64,000 nt of DNA. It comes from AC-32 sp963715575 (GTDB taxonomy: Bacteria > Actinomycetota > Thermoleophilia > Gaiellales > Gaiellaceae). Below the pieces are notes generated by a model. The model was not told where the DNA came from. It saw only the letters and a program-made list of their open reading frames with translations, and searched no databases. The position numbers and the translations under genes were made by a program. Where the stretch lies: assembly GCA_963715575.1 (NCBI GenBank), contig OY970250.1, forward strand, positions 2,542,001 through 2,606,000. The letters are read 5' to 3'. This document shows positions 8,686 through 18,715 of this stretch, piece by piece. The number at the start of each line of letters is the position of its first letter. The stretch's first letter is position 1.

Positions 8686-8757
8686 GTTTCATGCCGGAGG
8701 CGTGCCGGTTCTTCCACAGGCTCGTGTGACCGCCGAGAAGCTAGGGTTTTCGCCGCC

Positions 8758-9882
8758 ATGAAGGTCGGAGTCGTCAAGGAGATCAAGCCGGACGAGTACC
8801 GGATCGCGCTCACCCCGGCCGGGGCGCGCGAGCTCGTCCAGCGCGGTCACGACGTGCTCGTCGAGGCCGGCGCGGGAGAGGGCAGCTCGTTCCCCGACGA
8901 CGCCTACCGGGCCGTGGGCGCGACGCTCGCTTCGGTCGACGAGGTCTGGGGCGAGGCGGAGCTCCTGCTCAAGGTCAAGGAGCCGCTGCCGTCCGAGTAC
9001 CCGCTGCTGCGCGAGGAGCTCGTGCTCTTCACCTACCTCCACCTGGCGGCGAGCGAGGAGCTGACCCGGGCGCTCGCGGAGAGTGGCGCGGCCTGCGTCG
9101 CCTACGAGACCGTCGAGACCGACAACCGGGCGCTGCCGCTGCTGGCGCCGATGAGCGAGATCGCCGGCCGGCTCTCCGCGCAGGCCGGCGCGTACTTCCT
9201 CGAGAAGCCGCTCGGGGGCCGCGGCCTCCTGCTCGGCGGTGTCCCTGGGGTCGCGCCGGGCCGCGTGCTCGTGATCGGCGGCGGGATCGTCGGCTACAAC
9301 GCAGCCGTGATCGCGCTCGGCCTGGGCGCGAGCGTGACCATCCTCGAGCGCTCGGTCGACCGAATGCGCCACCTGGACGAGATCCTCACCGGGCGGGTCA
9401 GCCTCGTGATGTCGTCGACGTTGCAGATCGAGGAGTCGATCGTCGAGGCGGACGTCGTGATCGGCGCCGTGCTGATCCCCGGAGCGGTCGCGCCGAAGCT
9501 GGTCACGCGTGAGATGCTCGGCGTGATGAAGAACGGCGCCGTGCTCTGCGACGTCGCCATCGACCAGGGCGGCTGCGCGGAGACCTCGCACCCGACCACG
9601 CACAGCAACCCGGTCTACGTCGTCGACGGTGTCACCCACTACTGCGTCGCCAACATGCCCGGCGCGGTCCCGATCACCTCGACCAAGGCGTTGACGAACG
9701 TGACGCTGCCCTACGTGGAGGCGATCGCCGATCACGGGCTGGCCGAGGCGGTCGCCCGCGACCGCTCGCTGGCGCGCGGCGTCAACGTGCTGGACGGGAA
9801 GATCACCTACCAGGCGGTCGCCGAGGCGCACGGCCTCGACTACCACCCGCTCGAGGACGTCCTCCCGCTGTCTCCCGTTTAG
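8758..9882 (+). CDS. ald: Alanine dehydrogenase
   Basis: 374 residues, normal family length. It interconverts L-alanine and pyruvate plus ammonia with NAD. Seen: N-terminal MKVGVVKEIKPDEYRIALTP, substrate lysine region LLKVKEPL, HLAAS, and the Rossmann motif VIGGGIVGYNAA at about 178-190. ATG start; TAGGGT at 8742-8747 is a possible -10 box. The gene stands alone, preceded by dispersed repeat copy A. Its stop overlaps the stop of a small converging gene. Confidence 0.96.
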   Translation: MKVGVVKEIKPDEYRIALTPAGARELVQRGHDVLVEAGAGEGSSFPDDAYRAVGATLASVDEVWGEAELLLKVKEPLPSEYPLLREELVLFTYLHLAASEELTRALAESGAACVAYETVETDNRALPLLAPMSEIAGRLSAQAGAYFLEKPLGGRGLLLGGVPGVAPGRVLVIGGGIVGYNAAVIALGLGASVTILERSVDRMRHLDEILTGRVSLVMSSTLQIEESIVEADVVIGAVLIPGAVAPKLVTREMLGVMKNGAVLCDVAIDQGGCAETSHPTTHSNPVYVVDGVTHYCVANMPGAVPITSTKALTNVTLPYVEAIADHGLAEAVARDRSLARGVNVLDGKITYQAVAEAHGLDYHPLEDVLPLSPV

Positions 9883-9989
9883 CTCTTGGCCGGGCTGATG
9901 CGCACGACGAGCCAGGTCGTCGCGGCGGCGAGTGCGATCACGCACACGATGAAGATCAACAGGCCGAGCAGTCCGAGGACGACATCCAT
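9879..9989 (-). CDS. Small single-pass membrane protein (36 aa)
   Basis: A 36-residue frame starting ATG at 9989: MDVVLGLLGLLIFIVC, further hydrophobic residues, then a polar end (VVRISPAKS). Nearly the whole chain is one membrane helix. It converges on ald with a four-base stop overlap and faces deoB across a short promoter gap. It might be a real small membrane protein; without homologue comparison the call rests on hydrophobic pattern and fit between neighbours. Confidence 0.5.
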   Translation of the reverse strand: MDVVLGLLGLLIFIVCVIALAAATTWLVVRISPAKS

Positions 9990-9997
9990 CGCCGCCC

Positions 9998-10003
9998 TAG
10001 AAT
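9998..10003 (+). promoter_or_regulatory. -10 box of deoB, leaderless
   Basis: TAGAAT lies six bases before the GTG of deoB and matches TATAAT in five of six positions. No Shine-Dalgarno is present between it and the start codon. Confidence 0.55.
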
Positions 10004-10009
10004 AGCCGC

Positions 10010-11176
10010 GTGCCGCGCGCTTGCGTGATCGTGCTGGACGCCGTGGGCGCGGGAGCGCTTCCGGATGCCGCCGCATACGGTGACGAGGGCTCGGACACGC
10101 TCGGCAACGTGGCGCGTGCGGTGGGCGGCCTCGACCTGCCGAACCTCGAGGCGCTGGGGCTCGGGAACATCGAGCCGCTCCAGGGTTGCCCGCCGCAGCC
10201 GGGCGCCCCGGCAGTCGCGGGCCGCTTGCTCGAGCGTTCGAAGGGCAAGGACACGACGGCGGGTCACTGGGAGCTGATGGGCGTCGTCACGGAGACGCCC
10301 TTCCCGACCTATCCGCAGGGCTTCCCGCACGACGTGATCGACCCGTTCTCGCACCGCACCGGCCGTGGCGTGCTCGGCAACGAGGCGGCCTCGGGCACGG
10401 AGATCATCCAGGAGCTCGGCGAGGAGCACCAGCTAACGGGCAAGTGGATCGTCTACACGTCGGCGGACTCCGTCTTCCAGGTGGCGGCGCACGAGGAGAC
10501 GATTCCGCTCGAGGAGCTCTACGAGGGCTGCCGGATCGCGCGCGAGATCCTGACCGGCAAGCACGCTGTGGGCCGGGTGATCGCCCGGCCGTTCGTCGGC
10601 ACGCCGGGGTACTACGAACGCACCGCGAACAGGCACGACTTCTCGCTCAAGCCGAAGCGGCCGAACTACCTCACGCTCGTCCGCGAGGCCGGCAAGACGG
10701 TGCACGGCGTCGGGAAGATCGGCGACATCTTCGCGGGCCAGGACATCGACACCTCGCAGCCGACCCAGTCGAACATCGACGGGATCGTGCACATCGAGAA
10801 GCTGCTGCGCGAGGTCGACGAGGGCCTGATCTTCGTGAACCTCGTCGAGACGGACATGCTCTGGGGCCATCGCAACGACCCGCTCAACTTCCACCGCTGC
10901 CTACAGGACTTCGATCGCCGGCTCCCCGATCTGCTCGATGCCCTGCGCGACGGCGACCTGCTGATCCTCACCTCCGACCACGGTTGCGACCCGACGACGC
11001 CGTCGACCGACCACTCGCGCGAGCACGCCCTGCTGCTCGCCTACGTCCACGGTCGCAACGCGGCAGGGCGGATCTACGAGGACGGCGTCTTCTCGGACGT
11101 GGGTGCGACGGTCAACGCCTGGCTCGGCGACAAGCCCGGCCGCGGGCTTCCCGGGAACGCGATTCTCGAGCCATGA
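10010..11176 (+). CDS. deoB: Phosphopentomutase
   Basis: 388 residues. It interconverts (deoxy)ribose 1-phosphate and 5-phosphate in nucleoside salvage. Alkaline-phosphatase superfamily metal sites are visible: VIVLDAVGAGALPDA near the start, GKDTTAGHWEL around residue 80, and SDHGCDPTTPSTDHSREH near residue 330. GTG start six bases after TAGAAT. It heads a run of four overlapping genes (deoB, VOC, methyltransferase, deoA); deoA supplies the deoxyribose 1-phosphate substrate. Confidence 0.97.
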   Translation: MPRACVIVLDAVGAGALPDAAAYGDEGSDTLGNVARAVGGLDLPNLEALGLGNIEPLQGCPPQPGAPAVAGRLLERSKGKDTTAGHWELMGVVTETPFPTYPQGFPHDVIDPFSHRTGRGVLGNEAASGTEIIQELGEEHQLTGKWIVYTSADSVFQVAAHEETIPLEELYEGCRIAREILTGKHAVGRVIARPFVGTPGYYERTANRHDFSLKPKRPNYLTLVREAGKTVHGVGKIGDIFAGQDIDTSQPTQSNIDGIVHIEKLLREVDEGLIFVNLVETDMLWGHRNDPLNFHRCLQDFDRRLPDLLDALRDGDLLILTSDHGCDPTTPSTDHSREHALLLAYVHGRNAAGRIYEDGVFSDVGATVNAWLGDKPGRGLPGNAILEP

Positions 11177-11511
11177 CAGCGATCGCCCGCTATCTCGTTG
11201 ACGACCTCCAGGCCGCCGTCGACTTCTACACCGGGCCCCTCGGCTTTCGCGAGGGACGCTCGTTCGGGCCGGTCACGCTCGTCCACAGCGGCGACCTCGA
11301 GCTCTGGCTCAGCGGCCCGGGCAGCTCGGGGCGCGACCAGGCGGGAGCGCAGCCCGGAGGCTGGAGCCGAATCGTGCTCCAGGTGGAGGATCTCGAGCGC
11401 GCGGCGGCCGGGCTGGAGCGTAACGGCGAGCGGGTAGACGGCCCGGCGGGCAGCTGGTGCCTCCTTCGCGACCCGTGGGGGAATCCGATCGAGCTCTTTC
11501 AGCCGACGTGA
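11173..11511 (+). CDS. VOC (glyoxalase/bleomycin-resistance fold) protein
   Basis: 112 residues, one VOC module pair: IARYLVDDLQAAVDFYTGPLGF at the start and LRDPWGNPIELFQP at the end. The final Glu of NPIEL is a usual metal ligand. The substrate is unknown. The ATG overlaps the deoB stop and its stop overlaps the next GTG, so it is translated as part of the deoB-deoA operon. Confidence 0.82.
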   Translation: MTAIARYLVDDLQAAVDFYTGPLGFREGRSFGPVTLVHSGDLELWLSGPGSSGRDQAGAQPGGWSRIVLQVEDLERAAAGLERNGERVDGPAGSWCLLRDPWGNPIELFQPT

Positions 11512-12221
11512 CGCGCCTCGACGATCCCGAGCTCGTGCAGCGGCAGTACGCGACCGAGGCCGGGCTCGCCACGCGTCGCGACGCGCAGACGCGGTTTCTG
11601 GAGGGCGAGAACGCCTTCGACGTGGCGCTGGCGGCTGTTGTCGAGGCGCAGCCGCAGCGGGTGCTCGAGGTCGGCTGCGGAATGGGGCAGCTCGCCGAGC
11701 GCATCGCTGCATCGCTCCCGGCTCAGGTGGTCGCGACCGACCTGTCGCCGCGGATGGTCGAGCTGGCACAGGCGCGCGGGCTGGACGCGCGGGTCGCGGA
11801 CGTGCAGGAGCTCCCGTTTGCGGGCGGCGAGTTCGACTGCGCTGTGGCCGGCTGGATGCTCTACCACGTTCCCGACCTCGACGGTGGGCTGTCGGAGCTC
11901 CGGCGCGTGCTGGAGGCCGGCGGCCTGCTCGTTGCCGTCACGATCGGAGACGAGCACATGGCCGAGGTGTGGGAGCTCGTTGGCTCTCCGCGCCGGGAGC
12001 GCTCGTTCACGCGGGAGAACGGCGAAGAGCATCTGCGGCGGCATTTCGCGCGGGTCGAGCGGCGTGACGTCGACGCGACGCTCGTGTTCCCCAACGCGGC
12101 GGCGGTGCGGGCGTATGTCGACTCGACCTTCTTCGCGCTTGCGCTGGACCGCTCGGTGCCGGACTTCGAGGGCCCGTTTCGCGCGCGGACACGCGCGACG
12201 GTCTTCGTGGCGGAGAGATGA
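11508..12221 (+). CDS. Class I SAM-dependent methyltransferase
   Basis: 237 residues from GTG 11508. Motif I (VLEVGCGMGQLAERI), the acidic end of strand 2 (VVATDLSPRMVELA), motif II (LPFAGGEFDCAVAGWMLYH) and the post-II region LRRVLEAGGLLVAVT identify a UbiE/COQ5-type methyltransferase. The target is not predictable. It overlaps the VOC stop and the deoA ATG, so it sits inside a nucleoside-salvage operon. An upstream in-frame GTG would extend it into the VOC gene and was not chosen. Confidence 0.85.
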   Translation: MTRLDDPELVQRQYATEAGLATRRDAQTRFLEGENAFDVALAAVVEAQPQRVLEVGCGMGQLAERIAASLPAQVVATDLSPRMVELAQARGLDARVADVQELPFAGGEFDCAVAGWMLYHVPDLDGGLSELRRVLEAGGLLVAVTIGDEHMAEVWELVGSPRRERSFTRENGEEHLRRHFARVERRDVDATLVFPNAAAVRAYVDSTFFALALDRSVPDFEGPFRARTRATVFVAER

Positions 12222-13516
12222 TCCGGCCGGCCGAGCTGATCGAGCGGAAGCGCGACGGCGGCACGCTGTCCGCCGAGGAGTGGAACGAGCTGATGCTCGG
12301 CTACGCCCGCGGCGAGGTGCCCGACTACCAGCTCGCGGCGCTCGCGATGGCCATCTTCTTCCGCGGGCTGACGCCGGAGGAGACGTACGAGCTGACGAAC
12401 GCGATGATCGCGACCGGCGACACGGTCGACCTGCACTCGGCTCTCGGCCGCAAAGTCGTCGACAAGCACTCGACGGGCGGCGTCGGCGACAAGACGTCGA
12501 TCGCGGTCGGCCCGATCGTGGCGGCCTGCGGCGTCCCGTTCGCAAAGATGAGCGGCCGCGGGCTCGGTCACACGGGCGGGACGCTCGACAAGCTCGAGTC
12601 GATCCCGGGCTTCCGCGTCGAGCTCTCGATCGACGAGTTCGTGGCGCAGGTGCGCGACGCGGGGATGGCGATCATCGGCGCGAGCGCGAACCTCGTTCCG
12701 GCGGACAAGAAGCTCTACGCCCTGCGCGACGTGACGGCGACCGTCGACAACTATTCGCTGATCGCGGCGAGCATCATGTCGAAGAAGATCGCCGGCGGCG
12801 CGGACGCGATCGTGATCGACGCGAAGGTCGGTGACGGCGCCTTCATGAAGTCGATCGACGACGCCCGCGCGCTCGCCGCGGCGATGCTCGACCTCGGCGC
12901 CCGCTCCGGCCGCGAGGTCGTGTGCCTGCTGACCGACATGGACCAGCCACTCGGGCGTGCGGTCGGGAACGCGCTCGAGATCCGCGAGGCGATCGCCACG
13001 GTCAAGGGTGACGGGCCGGCCGACTTTCTCGAGCTCGTGCTCGCCGCGACCTCGCGGCTGCTGGCCGTCTCCGATCTCGGCATCGACGAGCAGGAAGGAC
13101 GCGTCCGCGCGATGCAGGCGATCGCCGACGGTACGGCCTTCGAGGCCTACGAGCGCTGGATCCGGGCCCAGGGGGGCGATCCCGCGGAGGACGCGCTGGC
13201 GACGGCGCCCGTGGTGCGTGAGGTGGCGTCACCGCAGAGGGGCTACGTCTCCGAGCTCGGCGCCGTCGCGGTGGGCCAGGCGGCGCTCCATCTCGGAGCG
13301 GGGCGCCGGACCAAGGACGACTCGATCGACCACGCCGTCGGGATCGTGTTGCACCGCAAGCGCGGCGACCGCGTGGCCGAGGGCGAAGCGCTCGCGGAGA
13401 TCCACGCCTCCACCGACGCGGCCGCTGACGAGGCAACGCCCGAGCTGCTCGCCGCGTACACGATCGCCGACGAGCCGCCGCCCGAGCGCTCGGTGATCCT
13501 CGACGTCGTGACCTAG
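12218..13516 (+). CDS. deoA: Thymidine/pyrimidine-nucleoside phosphorylase
   Basis: 432 residues. It splits thymidine (or uridine) with phosphate to give base and pentose 1-phosphate, the substrate of DeoB. Seen: phosphate-binding region KHSTGGVGDKTS, then SGRGLGHTGGTLDKLESIPG (about 108-127), and the C-terminal beta domain with HLGAGRRTKDD. Length and motifs fit either DeoA or Pdp. ATG overlaps the methyltransferase stop. Confidence 0.95.
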   Translation: MIRPAELIERKRDGGTLSAEEWNELMLGYARGEVPDYQLAALAMAIFFRGLTPEETYELTNAMIATGDTVDLHSALGRKVVDKHSTGGVGDKTSIAVGPIVAACGVPFAKMSGRGLGHTGGTLDKLESIPGFRVELSIDEFVAQVRDAGMAIIGASANLVPADKKLYALRDVTATVDNYSLIAASIMSKKIAGGADAIVIDAKVGDGAFMKSIDDARALAAAMLDLGARSGREVVCLLTDMDQPLGRAVGNALEIREAIATVKGDGPADFLELVLAATSRLLAVSDLGIDEQEGRVRAMQAIADGTAFEAYERWIRAQGGDPAEDALATAPVVREVASPQRGYVSELGAVAVGQAALHLGAGRRTKDDSIDHAVGIVLHRKRGDRVAEGEALAEIHASTDAAADEATPELLAAYTIADEPPPERSVILDVVT

Positions 13517-13539
13517 CCCTACCGGACTACGCTGGCCGC

Positions 13540-14364
13540 ATGCCCGAGCTGCCAGAGGTCGAGACCGTCCGCCGCCGGCTCGAGCCGGTGCTCGCGGGCC
13601 GCCGCTTCGACCGTGTCGAGATCCTCGATCCGCGCCTCACCCGCCCGGACGACCCGCTCGAAGTGGCCGCCGAGCTTGTCGGCGAGCGCGTCGAAGCCGT
13701 CGACCGTCGCGGGAAATATCTCGTTGTCCGCTTCGAATCCGGTCGCGCGCTCCTGGTTCACCTCCGCATGACGGGGAGCCTGCTGCACGTGCACGGTCTC
13801 CCGGAGGACGATCCCCACCGCCGTGCGGTGATCGAGCTCGACGACGGCACCGAGCTGGTCTACCGGGACGTGCGCCGCTTCGGCACCTGGCTGCTCGCGG
13901 AGCCCGGAGAGGCCCAGCCGTACCTCGACACGCGACTCGGCCGCGAGCCGCTCGCGCAGGCCTTCACGACGAAGCGGCTGGGCGAGACCCTCGCCGGCAG
14001 GCGCGCGCCGGTCAAAGCGACGATCCTCGACCAGCGCAGGCTCGCAGGCGTGGGGAACATCTACGCGGACGAGGCGCTCTGGCGGGCGCGGATCCACCCC
14101 CAGCGCCCGGCGGGCGAGCTCGACGAGGACGAGCTGCGGGCCTTGCATCGCGGCATTCGCGCCGCGCTCAACGCAGGCATCGCGCGCCAGGGCGCGACGC
14201 TGCGCGACTACCGCACTCCGGACGGCGGCTCCGGCCGGATGCAGCACGAGTTCAAGGTCTACGGCCGCGAGGGCGAGCCGTGCGAGCGCTGCGGCACGCC
14301 GATCGAGAAGATCCGCGCCGCCGGCCGCGGGACGTGGTTCTGCCCGGGCTGCCAGCGCTTCTAG
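13540..14364 (+). CDS. mutM: Formamidopyrimidine-DNA glycosylase
   Basis: 274 residues. It excises oxidised purines and cleaves the abasic site. Seen: N-terminal catalytic PELPEVETVRR (Pro2 nucleophile, Glu3), LRMTGSLL with its lysine-equivalent region, the helix-two-turns-helix around LAGVGNIYADEALW, and the C-terminal zinc finger CERCGTPIEK to CPGC. ATG start six bases after a -10-like TACGCT (13528-13533), hence probably leaderless. Two hairpin terminators follow. Confidence 0.96.
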   Translation: MPELPEVETVRRRLEPVLAGRRFDRVEILDPRLTRPDDPLEVAAELVGERVEAVDRRGKYLVVRFESGRALLVHLRMTGSLLHVHGLPEDDPHRRAVIELDDGTELVYRDVRRFGTWLLAEPGEAQPYLDTRLGREPLAQAFTTKRLGETLAGRRAPVKATILDQRRLAGVGNIYADEALWRARIHPQRPAGELDEDELRALHRGIRAALNAGIARQGATLRDYRTPDGGSGRMQHEFKVYGREGEPCERCGTPIEKIRAAGRGTWFCPGCQRF

Positions 14365-14398
14365 TACGGCTCGCAACTACTACTCCTATACGTTTCAG

Positions 14399-14475
14399 AC
14401 CCGACGCCGTTGGCCATCACCCAACGCGTCGGGACGAAGTGGGGGTCCTGAAGAGCGGGGCGGAAGCCCCGCTCT
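14399..14475. terminator. Two stem-loops between mutM and the glutaredoxin gene
   Basis: The first, 14400-14433, pairs CCCGACGCcGTTGG with CCAACGCGTCGGG. The second, 14452-14475, pairs AGAGCGGGGC with GCCCCGCTCT around a GGAA tetraloop. They lie between converging genes and probably stop transcription from both sides; a T-run is weak. Confidence 0.7.
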
Positions 14476-14477
14476 CG

Positions 14478-14729
14478 CTATGCGGCGAGACGTTCGAGCT
14501 CGCCGCTGCGGTCGAGCTGCCACAGCTCGGTGTAGCCGCCGACCGGGCGGCCGTCGATCAGGATCTGCGGCACCGTCCAGCCGCCGGTGAGGGCGAGCAG
14601 CCGGCGGCGGAAGCCGGGATCGTCGTCCAGCGAGATCTCCTCGAACTCGATCCCGCGCGACTCGAGCAGCGTCTTGGCGCGGACGCAGTAGCCGCACCAG
14701 CGCGTCGTGTACATCTGCACCGTGGCCAT
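14478..14729 (-). CDS. Glutaredoxin/mycoredoxin-like protein
   Basis: 83 residues, a complete glutaredoxin fold: active site WCGYC at 11-15, the cis-Pro motif TVPQI at 52-56 and GGYTEL at 64-69. The CGYC active site resembles mycoredoxins, which use mycothiol, as well as ordinary glutaredoxins, so the thiol partner is uncertain. It converges with mutM and faces recO. Confidence 0.88.
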   Translation of the reverse strand: MATVQMYTTRWCGYCVRAKTLLESRGIEFEEISLDDDPGFRRRLLALTGGWTVPQILIDGRPVGGYTELWQLDRSGELERLAA

Positions 14730-14774
14730 GCGCGCGGATTCCCGGCCTGGGCCGGAACTACACTTGAGCGCGGG

Positions 14775-15515
14775 ATGGCTGGCCGCTCCTACACCACCGA
14801 GGCGGTGGTGCTGCGCTCGTTTCGCCTCGGCGAGGCGGACCGGGTGCTGCACCTCTACACGCTCGACCGCGGACGCGTCGGCGCGGTCGCCAAGGGCGTC
14901 CGCAAGACGAAGTCCCGGTTCGGGGCGCGCCTCGAGCCGCTCAGCCACGTCGAGCTGCAGCTCCACCAGGGCAGCGGCGAGCTCCAGACGGTCACCGGGG
15001 TGTCGTTGTTGCGCTCCCACCATGCCGCCCGCGAGGATTCGTACCGGCTGAACGTCGGCCTCGTCGCGGCCGAGGCGATGCTGCGCCTGTTCCCCGAGCA
15101 GGAGGCGAACGAGCGCGCCTTTCGGGCGCTGGCGCGCTTCCTCGAGCTGCTCGACGAGCTCGAGCCCGGCGCCCGCCGGCCGCAGGCGGACCCGCTCGTG
15201 CTGTCGTTCCAGCTCAAGCTGCTCTGGCTCTCCGGCTACCTGCCGCACGTGACCAGCTGCGCCGACTGCGGCGCCGAGACCGGGCTCGCCGGCTACTCGC
15301 CGCGTGCCGGGGGCGCGGTCTGTGCCAACTGCGCGAACGGTGCGCTGCCGCTCTCGCATGAGGGCCTGCTCGGGATCGAGGGCCTGCTGCAGCGGCCACT
15401 CGCCGAGGCGCACGAGGCCGGCCTGAGCGAGCGCGCCGCGCGCGAGGCCCTCGGCGTGATCACCGCCTCGTACGAGTACCACGGCGGTTTCCGCCTGCGG
15501 ACGCTCGCGAGCTAA
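14775..15515 (+). CDS. recO: DNA repair protein RecO
   Basis: 246 residues. RecO acts with RecR to load RecA on SSB-coated DNA. The N-terminal OB fold starts YTTEAVVLRSFRLGEADRV, followed by a helical domain and a zinc site with CADC at about 162-165 and CANC near 185-188. ATG 14775 is chosen: a TACACT box (14759-14764) lies ten bases upstream. The TAA stop is formed by the first three bases of a palindromic repeat (15513-15574). Confidence 0.93.
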   Translation: MAGRSYTTEAVVLRSFRLGEADRVLHLYTLDRGRVGAVAKGVRKTKSRFGARLEPLSHVELQLHQGSGELQTVTGVSLLRSHHAAREDSYRLNVGLVAAEAMLRLFPEQEANERAFRALARFLELLDELEPGARRPQADPLVLSFQLKLLWLSGYLPHVTSCADCGAETGLAGYSPRAGGAVCANCANGALPLSHEGLLGIEGLLQRPLAEAHEAGLSERAAREALGVITASYEYHGGFRLRTLAS

Positions 15516-15574
15516 GGCGGCGCTTGCGACGCCGACCATGAGTGGCCGGGGTGGCTTGGCCGCACCGGCCGTTT
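15513..15574 (+). repeat. Palindromic repeat family, copy 1
   Basis: It starts with core TAAGGCGGCGCTTGCGACGC, then a short link and the hairpin GGCCGG-GGTGGCTTGGCCGCA-CCGGCC followed by GTTT. It shares the core and hairpin type with copies at 24326, 37038, 39561, 61816 and, diverged, 32693. Its TAA is the recO stop codon. Confidence 0.8.
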
Positions 15575-15585
15575 AGGAAAAGACA

Positions 15586-15609
15586 AGCGGGCCCGGCCAG
15601 GGGCCCGCT
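15586..15609 (-). terminator. Rho-independent terminator of glyS
   Basis: AGCGGGCCC (15586-15594) pairs perfectly with GGGCCCGCT (15601-15609) around a six-base loop. On the minus strand the stem is followed by TGTCTTTTCC, a T-rich tail, so it fits termination of glyS. It lies next to palindromic repeat copy 1. Confidence 0.75.
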
Positions 15610-15674
15610 GTCTATGGGTAGGCGCGTCCACGGAACGGACGCCAACCAGACGGCGCTGCTGCCGGGCTTCTTCC

Positions 15675-17036
<1,362 letters not shown>

Positions 17037-17044
17037 GGGCGCCT

Positions 17045-17071
17045 ACGTTATCGAGCCGCAGCGGTGAGAAT
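17045..17071. promoter_or_regulatory. Divergent -10 boxes of glyS and ppsR
   Basis: Minus-strand TAACGT (17045-17050) lies eight bases before the glyS ATG. Plus-strand GAGAAT (17066-17071) lies six bases before the ppsR GTG. Both fit the leaderless arrangement seen at other genes here. Confidence 0.45.
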
Positions 17072-17077
17072 GCCCGC

Positions 17078-17923
17078 GTGTCCTCGGGACCTCCTGTCGA
17101 GCTGCACGTGATCTCGGACTCCACCGGCGAGACCGCCGTGCGGCTCGTGCACGCGCTCGAGGCGCAGTTTCCGGACCAGGAGTTCGAGGAGATCCGGCAC
17201 CCGCGCGTGGAGACGGTGGACGATCTCCACCTCGCGCTCAACCGCGCCAAGGGGCGGCCCGCCGTGATCGTCTACACGCTCGTCCACCCCGAGCTGCGCG
17301 AAGCCGCGCGCGCGATCTGCCGGCGCTACAAGCTCCACTACTGCGACCTGCTCGGGCATCCGATCGAGGCCGTCGCGCGGGTCGCCGGCGTCGCCGCCAA
17401 GATGACCCCCGGCGCCCGGCCGCCGCTCGACACGGCCTACTTCAAGCGGATCGCGGCGATCGAGTTCGCGGTCAAGTACGACGACGGCGTCGGCGCGGGG
17501 CTCCACGACGCGGACCTCGTGCTCGTCGGCGTCTCGCGCACCTCGAAGACGCCGCTCTCGATGTACCTCGGCTACCTCGGCTACAAGACCGCGAACGTGC
17601 CGGTGGTGAAGGGGATCGAGCCCCCCTCGTCGCTGTTCACGATCGACCCGACGAAGATCGTCGGCCTGACGATCGACGCGGAGCGCCTGCGCGAGATCCG
17701 CAAGCAGCGGGCGCGGCGGCTGGGCGGCGGCGAGCGGGCCTACGCCGAGCTGCTCGAGATCTACGCGGAGCTGGAGGAGGCCGAGACGCTGCACCGCCGG
17801 CTCGGCTGCCCGGTGATCGAGATCTCGGACCTCTCGATCGAGGAGACGGCCGCGCGGGTGATCCGGCTCGTCGAGCGGCGGCGGGCCGAGGCCGGAACGC
17901 GGGAGCGCGCTCCCGTCCGGTGA
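17078..17923 (+). CDS. ppsR: PPDK/PEP synthase regulatory kinase-pyrophosphorylase (DUF299)
   Basis: 281 residues. Family members phosphorylate and dephosphorylate a Thr next to the catalytic His of pyruvate phosphate dikinase or PEP synthase. Seen: HVISDSTGETAVRL at 10-23, and the P-loop GVSRTSKTPL at 151-160 followed by YLGYKTANVPVV. The likely target, ppdK, lies 1.8 kb downstream and keeps the regulatory Thr. GTG start; its stop overlaps a small membrane-protein gene. Confidence 0.95.
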   Translation: MSSGPPVELHVISDSTGETAVRLVHALEAQFPDQEFEEIRHPRVETVDDLHLALNRAKGRPAVIVYTLVHPELREAARAICRRYKLHYCDLLGHPIEAVARVAGVAAKMTPGARPPLDTAYFKRIAAIEFAVKYDDGVGAGLHDADLVLVGVSRTSKTPLSMYLGYLGYKTANVPVVKGIEPPSSLFTIDPTKIVGLTIDAERLREIRKQRARRLGGGERAYAELLEIYAELEEAETLHRRLGCPVIEISDLSIEETAARVIRLVERRRAEAGTRERAPVR

Positions 17924-18099
17924 GGCCGAAGCCGCCGGTTCCGCTCTGGCGCTGGGCGACGTGGTGGGTGATCCTCGGCTTCGCCGCGGTCGTCTTCTAC
18001 GTGCTGCTGACGCCGGTCTGGATGGGCCTGCGCGCGCTCGCGTGGCTGGCCGATTTCCGTGCCCGGCGGCGTCCGGGCTACGTGCCGCCGGTCAAGTAG
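17920..18099 (+). CDS. Small membrane protein (59 aa) downstream of ppsR
   Basis: GTG start inside the ppsR stop (GTGA) gives a 59-residue chain: Pro-rich start (RPKPPVPLWRWATW), a membrane helix (WVILGFAAVVFYVLL), then a basic Arg-rich tail ending YVPPVK. The tight overlap supports translation with ppsR. No family is recognised. Its end overlaps the end of the converging hydrolase gene by 8 bases. Confidence 0.6.
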   Translation: MRPKPPVPLWRWATWWVILGFAAVVFYVLLTPVWMGLRALAWLADFRARRRPGYVPPVK

Positions 18100-18715
18100 G
18101 GAGCTTCGAGGCCAGCCACGGCGCGAGCTCGGCGAGGAAGCCCGGGTCGACGGCGTGGGGGAGCGGGTATTCGCGGAAGAGCACCTCGCCGCCGGCGGCC
18201 TCGAGCAGCTCGCGCGCCCGGCGGCTGAACTCGACCGAGATCACGGGGTCGTAGGTGCCGTGGCCGATCGCGGCCGGCGGCACGGGCGGCTCCGGTGAGA
18301 GCTCGAAGCCGGGCACGGTCGGCATGAAGCCGCTCAGCGCGACGAGCGCCGCCGGCCGCGGCCGTCCTTCGCCGAGGCCGAGCGCGTAGGTCATCACCGC
18401 GCCCTGGGAGAAGCCGCCGAGCACCGTCCGCTCGGGCGCGAAGCCCAGGCTGTCGAGCCACTCGGTCAGCGCGGCGTAGGTCTCGAGGAAGGTCGCCGGA
18501 TCGGGATAGCCGACCTCCTGGAAGGCGTACCAGTGCCGGCCGCCGGGCGGAAGCGAGAGCGGCCCGCGCGGGGTGACGCCGAGCAGGCGCCGCGGCGGGT
18601 CGAGCTCGTCCAGCAGCGGAAAGAGGTCGCGCTCGTCGACGCCGCGGCCGTGGAAGAGGACGAGTAGGCCCGCCGGCTCTCCCTCGGCGGGCCGCTCGAG
18701 GTACGAGATGGTCAC
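18092..18715 (-). CDS. Alpha/beta hydrolase, phospholipase/carboxylesterase family (MhqD-like)
   Basis: 207 residues. Seen: LVLFHGRGVDERDLFPL near the start (oxyanion region), nucleophile elbow GGFSQGAVM around residue 110, an Asp in GTYDPVI and the catalytic His in YPLPHAVDPGF. The four-base overlap with an upstream MhqO-like dioxygenase gene mirrors the Bacillus mhqO/mhqD pairing used in quinone detoxification, so a similar role is inferred. Confidence 0.85.
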   Translation of the reverse strand: MTISYLERPAEGEPAGLLVLFHGRGVDERDLFPLLDELDPPRRLLGVTPRGPLSLPPGGRHWYAFQEVGYPDPATFLETYAALTEWLDSLGFAPERTVLGGFSQGAVMTYALGLGEGRPRPAALVALSGFMPTVPGFELSPEPPVPPAAIGHGTYDPVISVEFSRRARELLEAAGGEVLFREYPLPHAVDPGFLAELAPWLASKLPT